A DNA stretch of 64,000 bases from Strigops habroptila (taxonomy: Eukaryota; Chordata; Aves; Psittaciformes; Psittacidae): contig NC_044278.2 in NCBI RefSeq assembly GCF_004027225.2, positions 97,084,743-97,148,742 of the forward strand. The letters run 5' to 3'. Below the pieces are notes generated by a model that had not been told where the DNA came from, made no database searches, and saw only the letters and a list, made by a program, of their open reading frames with translations. The translations under genes were made by a program, and so were the position numbers. Of the stretch, positions 37,406 through 51,405 are shown piece by piece. Every line of letters starts with the position of its first letter. Within the stretch, counting starts at the first letter, position 1.

Positions 37406-39253
37406 TCATACACCCATCTGCATGTAAACCACAATGCTGGGATAGAAAGCAGCAATAATATTTGTCCCCTGCACAAAGGCAGCAGTCTCCTAATGCCTGT
37501 CCTGGAAAGATGACACGACTGGAAACCAGCTGAAGTTATGCATGTCTGGGGCATTCAGGAACAGGCCCTGAGATCTGCCTGGCTTGGCTGTCCTTCCTTA
37601 TCCTTTTAAGGCCTTGAAGTCATTTATTTCCAGAGGATTTTGAATGCTTGCTATGGCAGGCTGGAAGTTTGCCACTGTTCTGCATCTGTATCTCTGGGGA
37701 TTTGCTGAATGTTTTAGTTGAGTCAATTCCACTTTAAATATCCTTCAAATTTTAAATGGTGATCCCAGCAGCAGATTCAATCAGCAAGAACGGAAACAAA
37801 TAGGTCTCCTTCCTCTCTGGCTAGACTCCTGTGCCACAACTCCTGATATGCTCCCGGAGCATGAAGTGGCTGTGGAGTCTCAATGACCTGGCTTATCTCC
37901 TGTCAACTTAAACACGAAAAAATCTCCTTAATAAGTCATGTAATTACAAGTTACACAGAGATAGGAGTCTGAAACCTGCTGGATTAGAGAGTTCTACCTA
38001 TCATTTGCTTCCCTTGAAGCAAAAAAATTACCCCTGGCATGCCTCCTGCTCCACTGCCTTGTCTTTTGTCATTCCCGTCTCTTGATGACTCTACAGTGGA
38101 CTTGTGGGCTTCCTTCCACATTAGGTTTTCATTCTTAAATAAATCAATATTTTATCATGTGGCATTTCCACAGCTGATCTAACCACTTTGCTTCTTTCTT
38201 GACTTGAAGAAAAGCTGGGAATACCCAAAAGCCTGCCTGTATACACAGCTATATCAGTTGGTTTAATAAAAAAATTTGTTCCTTCCTGTGTGCTTTGCCT
38301 TTATGAGATCCCTCAATGGTCTTTACTGTAGAACTGTGTTGAGAAATGGCCAGTACAGCAGGAAGGCTATCAATGGCTTATTAAAAAACACTTCTGTAAA
38401 CTATTTTGATCTTAAAATGAGTTTATATTTTTATGAATTTTGCTTTGTTTGAAGAAGTATTTTCAGTGTCCTTTTCAGTAAAAGATAGATTTCTGCATTT
38501 TGCATTTTCCTTCTTGTACAGAATGCTGATAGTCTTTTCCAAAAAAACAATTTGAGCTCATAAAATACCTCATACTTTATGAGCAAACATGTCTAGGAGC
38601 AAAGATGATTACAGAAAAGGCAATACCTACTTCTTGATTTTATTTAATACACATATTTTAGACCTGACTCGCTGTGCTTTGCAGAAGTGAGCTCTAGCTT
38701 TGCAGGAAGGCAGGTCCACATCTTGACTTGGTGCTGTAATAATTGTGGGCCTGGGTGCTGCCACAGGATCTGCAAGGTGACAGGGAGTTAGTATAGCCCT
38801 GAGTAAGATCCTGGTACAGAACAGCCTGGTGAGACGCTTCCTGGGCTGTGAAGACATGAGACCTTCTTTGCCTTCTTCATCCTGCTAATATGCTAGTATT
38901 TAATATCCAACTGCTTTTGCTGCACTCATCACCATACTGAGTGCCTACAGGAATTATGCTTGTCTTATTTTTTTCCCACAAACTCAGCAAAGAGTAGATT
39001 AATGGCACTTTCTGTTCCTCCTACTTTTCCTCCTACTCCTTCATTTGCTTTGGGCAGCAATAAACTCAGCAGCCGCCAGCTTCCAAACAATGAATTTGGC
39101 CAAGAAGAAAGGCGTTCTTCAAATCTGTACCAAACTGCTCAGCCCACAGCCAGAACAAAGTCTGTACCTCCCAATAGCGAGGAAGGCAAATTCACTAAAA
39201 CAGAGGCTTGCAAACACTCTTCCTTTCCTCACTTGCCAAAGGTAGACACTGAA

Positions 39254-39269
39254 CAGGTTTGCAAACCTG
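39254..39269. repeat. Perfect 16-bp palindrome
   Basis: CAGGTTTGCAAACCTG is its own reverse complement. Confidence 0.85.
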
Positions 39270-39673
39270 GCTGAGGACGAGGAACTGTTTTCCCGTATGT
39301 GTTTAAAAAAAGGACTTCTTCTTCCTTTGCCTGGGACAGTGCCTTCAGATGGATAAATCTCCAACATACTCCATTTTGAAGCAAAAGTCCTGGAAAAAGT
39401 TGCCAAGCAATAAGGACATGGGGGCATAGTGTGAATTGGGGGATCCTTACCTGCCCTTATAGGGGGCCCTTTATTTGATATTGCGTTGAGCGTGTTTCAT
39501 CCCCAGCCCCAGTTTTTAGAGCATCATTCTTCATATGTTCTGCTAGCTACAACAGGGGGAATGCTGCAAGAAGTGACACGTTGTACTAAGCCAAACCTTT
39601 TTTTATTTACCTATGTGAGTAAATTAGGGTTTTCACTGGCTTAGCTTTTATTATAATGTACATACTCTTTGAA

Positions 39674-39698
39674 TAGTTATTAATTATATTAATAACTA
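39674..39698. repeat. AT-rich perfect hairpin, 11-bp arms, 3-base loop
   Basis: TAGTTATTAAT at 39674-39684, loop TAT, then ATTAATAACTA at 39688-39698. A partly related ATATTAATAATTATAT segment follows directly, so the local sequence could form alternative stems. Confidence 0.85.
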
Positions 39699-40039
39699 TA
39701 TATTAATAATTATATTCACCCTTCTCAGGTGAATCAATGCCAGAAGTTGTCAAAATTGACATCTGCAATAAGTATAGGCAATAATGAGCATGAAACAAAA
39801 TCTGCTGGATATCACCATCAAGGGCGAGAGGATCTGCAATGGCCACCAACCCTTATTACTTTTCAAACCTAAGGGGAAAATGGAGTTTTCCTTCCACAAA
39901 AAATTATATATCCACTTAGCACCTGCCAAGATTTATAAGATCAGATTCTAGCCTCTGTTGACTTCAGTGGCAGCACTGGCAGTGTTTTCAATGTAAAGTG
40001 GAGTTGCAAAACCAGGATGAAGTTCTTAATGAATATTTC

Positions 40040-40899
40040 TTTTTTTGTTTCCCTTAATCAGGGCCAAACCGATTTAATATCACTCACAATAAAAATTTAT
40101 ATTGATGATAAATTCCTTCTCCAAGTGATAGAGGAGCCAGTGAGAAGAGGTGCTGTGCTGGACCTCATTTTAATCAACAAGTTGGGACTGGTGGGGAATG
40201 TGAAGTTCATGATGGAGGTCAAGATCCTTAGGGCAGTGAGGGGGGTGCACAGTGAGCTCACTTCGCAGGGTGTCAGGAGAGCAGACTTAGGCCTCTTCAG
40301 GGATCTGTCCTGGTAAACCCCTGGAGGAAAGAAGGGCCCAAGAAAGCTGGTTAATATCACCTCCTGCAAACTCAAGGGCCCCCTCAATCAGCTCTGGGGC
40401 CCCCAGCATAAGAAGGACATGGATGTGTTGGAGCAAGTCCAGAGGAGGCCACAAGGGTGATCAGAAGGCTGGAGCACCTCTCCTATGAAGACAGGCTGAG
40501 AGACTTGGGCTTGTTCAGCCTGGAGAAGAGAAGGCTGCATGGAGATCTTAGAGCAGCCTTCCAGCACATAAAGGGGTTCTATGAGAAATCTGGAGAGGGC
40601 TTTTTTACAAGGTCATGTAGTGACAGGACAAGGGGGAATGGCTTTAAGCTGAAAGAGGGTAGATTTAGGTTAGATATAAGGAAGAAGTTCCTTACTGTGA
40701 GGGTTGTGAGGCACTGACACAGGTTGCCCAGAGAAGCTGTGGCTGCCCCATCCCTGGCAGTGTTCAAGGCCAGGTTGGACAGGGCTTTGAGCAACTTGGT
40801 CTAGTGGAAGGTGTCCCTGCCCGTGGCAGGGGGTTGGAACTAGATGAGCTTTAAGATCCCTTCCAACCCAAACCTGTGTGTGATTCTATGATTCCGTGA
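40040..40899 (+). mobile_element. Internally deleted CR1 LINE with endonuclease remnant
   Basis: The 3' part (from about 40385) is a well-preserved bird CR1 3' region: 'GGAGCACCTCTCCTATGAAG', 'AGGCTGAGAGACTTGGGCTT', 'GGTTGCCCAGAGAAGCTGTG' and 'AGGCCAGGTTGGACAGGGCT', ending in the hallmark octamer-type tail ATTCTATGATTCCGTGA (40883-40899). Upstream, about 40107-40315 translates in the + direction to a piece of the CR1 ORF2 endonuclease domain, with RRGAVLDLILINKLGLVG and RRADLGLFRDL readable. The SDH catalytic motif normally between these blocks is missing because several residues are deleted after GNVKF. The next bases resemble the CR1 'GCCCAAGAAAGCTGG' segment. Nearly all of the reverse transcriptase region is absent. 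It is dead and non-coding. The left boundary is approximate. Confidence 0.85.
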
Positions 40900-43800
40900 C
40901 ATTTTTTTGCCTCTTTGGTTGGAACTTGTGGGACGCTTTGCTCTGATAATCACTCCCACATCTGACTCAGAGTTTAAGTTTCTCAACCAGCAGGTCTGTT
41001 CATTTGCTGTTGCTTTTTCTGAAGGACTAGTTTGGAGAATCCCGTTGGCACTTATTAGCAAAGGTTGCCCTGTGGACTGTAGTTCCTTTGTGTCTGCAAA
41101 AATGCCTCAGGACAGATGAGAGGTGTGTCTTCTGCAGTTAAACATAATTAAATAAAATAGTATTGCCAATTGAGAAAGCCAGTGAGTCCTTTGACCTTTA
41201 GAATAAGCACTGCCAGAAATAAAATAAAGTGTTAGGGTGTTGTAAGAATTAAGTATATTACTGAGTCTGGTGGGAAGAAAGCCAGCATCTTAAATGAAGG
41301 GCACTGGAGTCTCTTACTGATTTCAAATGACACTGCAATGCAAATCATGAGCCAATGTTTCAAGCTATTTTGTTTCCCTCTCCCCACTCCAGGGATCTCT
41401 CTGTGTTCACTTAATCAAGAGAAGGAGTCAGGTCTCCCAGAGGTGTACAGGGGCCCAAACAGCCAAGCAAGATGCAAACTCACAGACTTCTGATTAGCTG
41501 AAATCTCCTGTTGAGCAACAGGAAAAGAGAAAATCCTGAGGAATCTAATACTTGATGTGTGTAGGGCATTGCTTTCTAAGGAAACCCTCTGTAGGCTGAC
41601 AGGGGAGAAGACGAATAATAATTGGAAAAGGAATATATCAAGGCATTTTTTCCATCTTAACGTTCTCGTCCTGCTGCCTCTCAGAAGACTTTGGAGGTGG
41701 TGCAGTGGTTCTGCTCCATTCCTTGTATAGACAGGATGAAGGATTTGTTATTTTAAGAACATGGACAAATTTCAGCCCCTGTCTAACTTCACATTATACA
41801 TGATGAGGATCAACTATCTTTCCCTGTGTTTACACCAGGCCATGAAATGCAACATTAGCTGATGTATGCTTCCTGGCTGTCCTAGGGCTGATAGCTGATA
41901 TTCCAAGAGTGTATGAAGAACAAAATAGGATATAAATTCCCTCTTCTTCATAAACAAATGTATAAGGTGCTGAAACTCTCATTTCACCCATGTGTGACAG
42001 AAAGTCTGTTAAATAACCAACATGTTCAGATCTTTAGAAAAGAGTGTAGCATGATCTCTGTGGACAATTATATTACACTTTAAACAAATAAATTACCAGC
42101 AGAATAGGAAGGAGAATATACCTGAGGCCAAATGTCTCCATAAACCACTGTAGTAACTAGGAGACTGATCCTCCTTCTCTCCCATTTGGGGTCTCTACAG
42201 CTGCCCATTCTGCATTGCAATGCTCATTATAAGCAGAAAAGTGACTGTGGATTTTACTTTTAAACCACCTGCAATCTTTTTGGTATAAAGCTGAGCTATT
42301 TATATTTTCTAAGCCTTTCCTCACAGATATGAGAATAATGTAAAGAATAAAAAGAGCAATTGCCATGGCTCTTCTTTGAGAGGGGTGAGTATTAACAACC
42401 CATTTGCCCCAGGGGCTCAATTGCAGCTGGAACAATTCAGTGGCTGAGTTGTCCTCTGTTTTGCACAAGGCCACATGGCAAAGGCAGAGGCAGGAGCTGA
42501 GATCAGGAATTTGTGCCTTTCCAGACAGACCTCCTTCCACCCTGACCTTGAAAATTTAGAATTCTAAATCCCCAAATATGCATTATTTAATAAAGAAGAA
42601 CCTTTCTTAAATATTCAAGAAGCCAGACACCTTACATTTCTTCTCTGTATTCTACTGTCTCTGTGAGTCTCACTCAAGAGCTAAGCCTATTTAAGTTTCC
42701 TATAATGATGCATATTGTAAAAGTTTATTACAACAGAATTTAATGCTGGGAAGCAAAAGTCTGGAGGCTGAAGCACTATATCAAAGGTAACCTTTTAATA
42801 GAAAATTTTGCAGACATGGTAAATTTAATCAGACTAAACTATTTTATTCTTCACAGTGTCCTTCTCATATCTCTCTGAGGTGGGAGAAAACAGGCCTGAT
42901 GATAGTGTAATTATTTATACTTCTGGAAAGTGGATATAAAGTTCTTCCAAATACTGATGGCAGGATTTTCCATGCAATTGACAGAGGAGCTGAGACGTAC
43001 AGAAGCGATCAAGCAACAGAGACCTGGGGAGCTATGGCTCAGCCTCATCCCTCCCAGCTTTGGGCACCTATAAAACTGAACTTTTGCATGTGGTTGCCAT
43101 AGGTGTCCTCTGTAGTCAGTTTGGGAGGGTAAACCTGAAATGAGGGAAATCTGAAGTTTGTTATAAGTGGTCTGAATACAGCCTTTAGTTCTTGCACAGT
43201 GGAAGAGTGACTGATTTGTGTCACCATAGGCTAACCCACTTAGCTAATTATAGTACTTTGGTCATCTCTTGGATGATCTCACTGAATCAGATGTGAGCTC
43301 AGAGGAGGACAGGAACACAGACTCAAATGCGATCTTCAAAAACCTGCTGTACACTCCTTTTCTCTTTTCCTTTCCCTTTCCCAGTCCTCTATATTGCCAG
43401 GTACTTGGGGCACAAGTTAGAGAAAGGATTGTCTGGAAATCAGGATTTCTTGATATTCTAATCAGCTCTTGGATGCCCCTCATCAAATCTTTTCACAGCT
43501 CTGTATCTCAGCTTCCTTTTCCATAGCTGGCGGTCATGACACTGACATCTCTTCTCAGGTCTATGAGACTATGTGACTGTTTGATTTTGGGGAGTACTTG
43601 TCATCTCCCTTACCCTGAAGAGTCAGTGTTTTAACTATACTGGGATATTTCATGGAAAAGGTAGATCCTGTATCTACTTTCCTTGCTTCAGGATGGTGCT
43701 GTGGATGCATGATCTTCTCCTCTGGCAAGAGAATACTTCATTCTGTTACTCTGAGAAACACGTCACAGCATGTGACTGTAAGTAAAACCAGAAGAGAAAC

Positions 43801-46800
43801 ACTGAAATTCTCTGAGATGGGATTGTTACTGATTCCCATCACAGTAATCATAAAGCTTGATGTAGCATATATAATAATCTGACATTGATCTAGCAAAGTC
43901 CTTGCCCATCTTGAATAAAAATTTAATTTCTCTGTTGCTTCTACTGTGGTTCAACCCTTTCCTACTTCTGTCTTCTCCTGATTACCTAGGAAACCTATTG
44001 TAGTCCTTCTGTTACTCAAATTCTTCCACAGAGAGCTGTCATGATCTATAGTGAACATCCTGAGCCCCAGGTGACAAGTCACCTAGAGACTGAGCCTAAG
44101 ATTTCCCATGGCCAAGTGAATGCCTATTAACTAGTCCTAAAACAATCAGTTCTATTATCAAAAAGGACATTGACTCCCACCACTGTCAGGAATACTCACT
44201 ATATTAATGTAGAGCTAAGCTCAGTTTCCACACATCATTTGACCTTGCCTCCTTGTGGAGAGATATATAACTTTCCATAGGGATGAAGTTGACACTCTCC
44301 CAGGTTGTCTAATAGGGTTCTACAAAAATTATTCTAAAATTGGGAAGCAATTTTAAGGAATAAAAGTACCATTTTCAAGGGTAATTTGAACCATTTTGCA
44401 TCATGCCATGAGACTGACATCAATCTCAGTTCATCGCAGGAAGATTATTTAAAAATCCCAGGAAAATGTTATTTTCTATTACGTATTCTAGATGTTTCTG
44501 GTAATATGTTTAGGAGGTGAGTTGGAGCAACATTTTGTAGGTTTCACTAGTCCAGCTCCCCGGTGCATTATTTTTTTTTCTGAGTGGAAATCCTTCGTTT
44601 TGTCCTTTAAAACTTTTCTAAGCATAATGGACACCTGGTTCCCTTGGTGTGTTGGTGGTAGATCACCTTCACAGCTAATTCTTCTTTACGTGGAAAGAAG
44701 GCCATTTCCAGTCTAAAGGGCAGCTCTTACATATATGTTTAATTTGGTTTAACGACTTCAATTTCAATGATCATTTCAGATACTTGTATTAATGTTCTTA
44801 ACTGCAAGTAGGAGCCTTGCTTTTGTACAGACTTGCTGCATTTGATTCCAGAAAAAGTCTGCACAAAGCCTTGTTCGTACTTAGCAGCATACATATTCAT
44901 AGCATGAAGGTAAAAGAAGGGCTGGATCAGGTTAAACAGCTGGAGAGAAAGAAAATAGTAGGAGGCATACACCAGTAGAGTATACAGCAGCATGTGCATA
45001 GTGTGCCTGCATGCATGTTTTGGGTTTGCATGGCACCCTGCCTCAAATTCCTAGGAACTACTAACATAAATCATCTTAGCGTTGTGATGGAGGACATCTA
45101 AGGAAGCTTTCCTAGGGGATAACTCATTTGTCAAAAAAGATATATGAAGTATCATTTTGTTATAGGGAACTCGCTCTACAAGATGATAGGCAGTGCATTG
45201 GTAGCCTCCTCCTATGGTGCAGTAATCTTTTGTCTTCGTGATATATAAGGATGTCATTATTATAGGCTCTTGTAGCAGGGGTGATACTCGGCAAGCTCAG
45301 CGACTGGACTACTGGAAAGCTTCATTTGATGTGCAAATGTAAGGTCCTGTTCAATAGGGTACACGTCCCAAATGTGTGTACATGAAACTCCACTTAATTT
45401 CTGCCAGACCCTGTGAAAAACATAATGTATCAGATAAGGACTGGGACCCCTTGAGGGACTGCTTATCTTAATGTCACTAGCAGGGGTAAATTGAGGTTTC
45501 AGTCTGGAGAAGATTTTCATTCAAAGTGAAAAGCTTGATGTGTGCTGTAGCCCTGATTAGGGAATGAAGTCATGAACAAGAGGTTGAAAATTATCATACC
45601 TAACCAGAATGAGCAGGAAGAAACTTTCAGGTACATCCTAAATGCCTGTATCCTTGAAAGCAAAGCTTTTAGTGAAAAATCCAAACAAAATATTCCTTGA
45701 TAATCTTTTCTTCCCAAAAGTGCATGAAAAATATCTTTGCACTTGCCCAGCTTTGTGGAGGAAAGAGGAAGAAGTGAGATCATATCCCACTAAAAGAAAG
45801 ACAAACGTTTTACATATGTCTGTTTCTTGCCAAAGTGTGAAACTCAGAAAAGCTGCTATTGTTTTCAGAGAGGTTTTGTACCTGCCAGAGGTTCACTCAG
45901 AACATCCTAACACCAAGTTAGGGTGACTGATTTTGTTTCCAGCAAAGAGCATGACACTTAAGGTGATGTATCTTGAACTCCGCTATAACATACACGGGCC
46001 CATGTGAAGTGGTTTAGTACAATGGGAAGAATCAGATTATGCCATTAGAAGGAACAGCTGTATGTGAAACCAAAATAATTCAGATTATGCAGTCTGCTTC
46101 TGTCTAAACCAGAATAAAGACAAAAAATCTTTGTCTGATTTTAACTGAGCTACTTGGAAAGTAAAGGACTACTCAGTCTGAATAGAAGTGAAGAAATCTG
46201 GCCCTACAACATGAGCTCAAATAAACCCAATCTTTCCTCCCTGAATACAGGAACTAAAAGAATCTGTTCTTGAAAACAGGTATTTTTCTGTACTCGGAAG
46301 CTATGTTAAATAATTTCCTAGTGGCAGGCAGATCAAATTCCAGCGATGTTACAGGGTACTTGAAACAGTAGAAACATTTGAAGTGAAATATTTAAAGCTT
46401 GATCCAGGAGAGTCAGGACTAATTTGTGAATCATCAAATGGCCCAAAGGCAACCTGCATATAAATGCCCAATTTTGCACTTTAGTTTGTCATCATCATAA
46501 AAATTGATTCTTCTGTGCTGTGTGACTAATATTGATAGGCAAGACTCACTGGTGGAATGAAGGTTATAAAAACGCTTTTGTCTGCCCAGGCAAGATAAGG
46601 CTCAGGCACAAATTTACAGTGCTCTCAGTACTTCGCACAAACTCTCCACAGGGGCTCTTTACTGGTGGGATGTATTGCACATATAAAAGTACGTATCTTG
46701 CTTAAGCTGACTGGCATAGGCTCCCTTGACAGCCAACAAGGAGAAAAGGATACCTCCATGATAGGAGAGAGGAGGTAATTGCACTGTGATGTTACACACC

Positions 46801-49800
46801 TTCCTTGCTACATAGGCGGGTCTACAAACAACTTCTTAGGCAAAACATTTTGCTAGCTAGGTGTAGGAGAAATGAATTTCACCTTCTGGACAAGGTAGTT
46901 ACTTCTTCACTGCATCTAAGAAAACTATTTAACACCAAAGCATTTTTAGACAGGCCCAGTCTAGGGGCTACATTTTGCTTGTTGGTGGATTATTTTGGAT
47001 TAGCATAAGAGTAAGTGAAAAGAGACTTTTGGCCTATAATGGCCAAAGTTTACTTATCATAAAGATAAAATTTTGGCATCCGCAGAGATATAGCAGATGC
47101 AGCCTGAAAATTAGAAAGTTAGATTTATATAAAAGCCCCCAATAAAATAAAAGGTAAAATACAAATTAATTTACTAAGATAGAGACAAAGAAAAATATAT
47201 AAGTAATAAGGAATCATGGCAAAAGATGGCTTTTATTTTATGGATACAGTCACCTAACATGAATAAATCTGGCTTCCTTAGGCAGGGGTCAGTCTTCATT
47301 CATCTCACCATCACAGAGGTGATGAAATGATTTCCCTAGAGAAGGCATTGCGAATAACAGCAGAAAAGCATGAAAAATCATTATAAAATGTGCAACTACT
47401 GCACTATCTTACTGTATGATTTAACCTGTTCCTGTACACCCAACTATAAGTCATGCTGCTTTCAAGTGTTCTTACTTTCTTTTCTCTTTAAAGACACAGA
47501 GCAAGCCAAAAGCCAGCAGGTGCAGTGGGCCAAATGGCTTTTCTTTGAGCCACATCTCATGGTTTTGTGGTAGGATGTGAAGATCATACAGAATCTCTAT
47601 GCTGCAGGGCTGACTGCCATTTACTTCACTAATTTCTTCTTCCTTTTTTTTTCCCTCCACCACTGCTGTGAGCACTCATGGGCAGAAAGCAAAAAAGCAG
47701 GGCAGTGCAGAAAGGCCCCATTGTGCTCATTCATCTGGAGACATGCATTAGTTCTCCAGTGAGTATCAGAGCTTGCTGTTTCAAAGTCTTCTCTGTGGCA
47801 CGCTGAGTGCTCTTATCTACTACCCAGGACATGCCTTGAGTCAGCTGGAATGCAAAATGTGCTTTTCAGGGCTACAAGAAGACTGTGTCAACACTGCAGG
47901 ATTTATGATTTAGCTCTCCAGTTAATGTTTTTTTGGTTGAAATTCTCCAGTTCTTTTCCACAATGATTTGGTGGTGTTTTCTGGGAAAATTTTCCATGTT
48001 GAGTGCTGTTGCTCCATGCTAAGCTAATAGCACACGTCACAAGAGGCAGATTCAAAGTCTCGTCGATATGGCTCTTTTTTACTCGACTGCCTGTGCCTCT
48101 GAAGGATGTAGGTGTTGTGGTTTCATATTCAGGTTGCAAGAGATTTGCCTTCCTCTCTTTATTATTCCTGTCTATTATAATTATATCTGGCACTTGATAG
48201 AGATGGAAGAAGAAGAGTGGCCAAATGTTGTAGTCTCCATCATGCCTCATGCTAATTACAACCTCACTTGCATTTTATGTCCCCCTCTGGCACTCATTTT
48301 ACACAGCAAAACTTGACCACGCCTCAGACAGTGTGGTGCAAATCTGGCTCCTGGGCTCTGTGCACTTGTGGGGTGATGCAGGGAAGTACAAAGCCCCTCT
48401 GGCAGCCTTTGCAGATTGTAAGTCCTTTAGGTACTCATTGCTTCTCTCAGGGGCAAGGTTGTCCCCACTACTGGCCATGCCCACTGGAGAGGTCGCTTGG
48501 GTAAGCATTTCCTTGCCTTGTCCCTCTTTGCTTGTCCCCTCCATCCAGGGACAGACCTTCTATTCAGTAGTGTGGGACTTGGTGAGAATATGGAGATGAA
48601 TTTCTAAGGGCATGGTTGGGGGGCAGGTCGGCTGAGCTGCCCCTTTTGGACTGGATGGTGGTTGGACGGCTGAAAGATCCATCTTGAAGGCTCTTTCCTT
48701 AAAAGTGCTGCCGTTAGCTAGCACCACCTTACATTAAGGTTATGCCTGTACTTTCACAAGTATTATGGGCCTGTACCTCAGTTTTCAGAGGTGCTGAGAG
48801 CTCTGGTTACCAATTCATTCTCACAGGTCGATAGGTCACAGGACATGTTTTCTCACACTTTTGAGCATGCGTTTGCATCTGTCAGAAGATCTGAATTGTG
48901 ATACGGCATTTGTGGAAATGCTGTTTGCAGAGCAGAAGTTATTTACTCAGCAGTGGAATATTTTGCTTGACTGAGGCAGTCTTTGATCTTTTGTTCTTGG
49001 TTTAAAGAGACTCGCAGCCAATCTCTGGCAGATTGGTAGCCAGAGTCTTTTATAAGTAATCTCCTTTAAAAGCCAAGTCACTGTGGCTACCTCAAGGTCT
49101 GAAGATTCCTCATTTATAAATTAGATGATTTTCTGGGAAGTGGATTCACTCTTTAATCTGCATTTGAGCATCCACCTTGCAAATCCATTTAAGTGGCTTG
49201 AATTATTTGGCATGGCAGCAGAACCCCAAAGTGCGTATTAGCTTTCCCAAGGAAGATTTTCACTCATGCAAATTTGGATTTCAAATACTGCCAGCAAAAA
49301 AAAAGCAGAACAAAGAAGAAACTCAACCACCTAAACAGGGATTCCTCATTACACCTGGTTGGCTTTTTCTTTAGATTGTGAATGAACTGCTGAATGAATG
49401 CACAGAAACACTTCCATACTTGTAGCCACCTATTGTATAATGACTATACTATAATTCTTTTAGAAAAATGAAAATACTGGAGGGCCTCAGGCAGCCAATT
49501 AAACATTTTTCTCAAGTTCAGATAATGCCTCAAGATCTATTTTTATACCTGCTGACAAATTATCCCTACACTTTTTGTCTCCCTGAAAAGAAAATTCTTG
49601 GACAGTTAAGCATAGAGTAACTTCCCATTGCTTTGCTCTGATGTTTTACTATGTCATGAGTCAAAATACTGTAATTCGCAAAGAAATGGACCAGCGAGAC
49701 AGGTAGGCAGGTGGATTACTCTTCTGTAGTCGAACGCCTCATGAATCACTGCCCTTGTAAAAATTTTTAATTAACTTAATATATTTCCTATCAGCAATTC

Positions 49801-51339
49801 AAAACAAACAACTGTTTCAGAGGGAGTTACTGACGTTGTGGACACCTCATAAACAGTGATAAGCATACAGGAGAAGAAAGAGTTTAGAGAAACTGCTTTA
49901 AGAAGCATTATGTCTCTAGAGCTGCCTCTTTCACAGCTCCCTTTCTACCTCCAGCTCCTGCTTATGCAGCATTACTAATTTACCTTGACAATTGACACTC
50001 ATCGTGTTTCTAGCAACAAAATTTGTAGTGACACAGTGACTTAGCATTTCTGTGTTTGCTGGGAGAGCAAAGAGAATTACTCTGTGCATTAGTGTCTGAC
50101 CCTCATTATGTATTGCATCTGTTCTGTCTCGGTGCTGCAAGAAGTGCTAATTCCTATCTTGCCATTTGCCTCAAATTGTCATAGCTCTTCAAAGCCACAG
50201 GAACATTTTGCGTTGTTCATATTTAATTAGGACTCTAACAGTCTTTTGGGTTCCAGGTCCTGGCTGTAAGGTAGCGGGTAATGCAAGAGGGTATGCAGCC
50301 TCTTTCCTGCCTGTGGGTAGCTGGGTACCAAGTTGTTCTGATGTCCCTTGATGGGGTGAGAGGCACTGGGTCCATGCTATGCACACGTGGGAGATGCGGT
50401 GTTGCTCGTGGAGGAGCACAGACGGACAGCACATGCAGGACTCGTGAAACCAGCCTGTGCAACCTGGCATCTCAGCAACACCACCGGTCCTGTCCTATCA
50501 CCTTTGTGCTTTGTTTAATAAACTCAGGGAAGGGAACCTGCCCTTTTATCTCTGCTGTGGGAACAGAGTCCCAGGGTTTAGGCTGGAGGGGAGGGTGAGA
50601 GGAGGAGGGATCCCTTGGCTTCAAAATCCAACCTTAATTGCTGTCTGTCTCCCGCACAGCTTCCACCCCCGCGGCTGGCACAGGCTTCAAAAAAGGGCCA
50701 TGGGTGAAACCTCTGAAATTAATCTACATTCATCCCCACCCTTGTGAACAAGAAGCCCTGGCGAGAGCAGCTCCCACACTGATGGCAGTGGTGGGGTGCA
50801 TGAGCTGGCAGCCCATCTTTCCTTGCCACCGCCGCTGCTGCCTTTGGGAACAAACTGCTCCTTGGCTGGCTCTGGTGGAAGCACCATGGGAAACAGCCAC
50901 CAGCAGACAGAGAGTATTTTTATTTCCTATCACCCTGGGAGAACCTCCCTGGGCACTGGACACCACTGCAAAGGACCAGGCTGTCAGCAGCTCGGTGGGG
51001 TGCAGACACGGCACAGGGAGTCCTGATCTGTCTTAACCTGTCCTGGGAAAAATCCCATTGATCTCTCTTGTCTGCTCTGCCACACAGGGTCTGATCTTAC
51101 CAAGCACCTGCTTATCCAGGCAGCTACTGACAGCGTGGGGGTGCCTGGAGGCCACAACCGCCTGGGCGAGGGGTGGGGAAAAGGTGATGCTGCAAAAAGT
51201 AATCATAAACCTTCATGTCGACACTCTCTCTGACGCAGGAAATCCCTGAGCTGCAACCTCTCGGTACAGGATAAGGAGATGTTTTCTGCCCAGATATCTC
51301 AATATGTTTCCTCTTAAGTCATACCAGTCTGTCAGCATC
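40900..51339. other. Intronic, AT-rich, mostly unique sequence
   Basis: No coding exon recognised. At about 42850-43015 there is a very degraded MIR-like pattern (a 'CTCTGAGGTGGG' then 'GAGGAGCTGAGACGTACAGA' order), too weak for a separate call. The stretches 44330-44490 and 49430-49600 are repeat-free and AT-rich, and are candidate conserved elements. From about 50250 the sequence becomes more GC-rich, with several chance frames near 50280-51250. Confidence 0.45.
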
Positions 51340-51405
51340 CTCCTTTGGCCCATCTGATTGAGTACTGGGCTAGATGAACCTTCACTTTCTGACCTAACTT
51401 GGTGA
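51340..51405 (+). mobile_element. Terminal scrap of an old CR1
   Basis: GAGTACTGGGCTAGATGAAC, followed by a TTC..TTTCTGACC stretch, matches the end of old CR1 elements ('ATACTGGGCTAGATGGACCTTTGGTCTGACCCAG'). Only the last 50-60 bases are recognisable. Confidence 0.5.

Larger units (their letters stand above)
37406..40036. other. Intronic, mostly unique sequence
   Basis: No exon or clear transposon recognised. It includes a 16-bp palindrome (39254-39269) and an AT-rich perfect hairpin (39674-39698). The open frame 38960-39274 (+ strand, 104 codons) is unrecognised. Confidence 0.5.

Noticed and set aside
39300..39420. A CCTGGGACAGTG phrase considered as LHFPL6 exon 3 (which encodes a GWDSEEV-type stretch)
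   Set aside because: The flanking codons do not continue the LHFPL6 protein and there is no acceptor in the required phase.
42850..43015. Possible MIR fragment
   Set aside because: Only two short blocks match in order, with a long unmatched interval; below what I can support by eye.
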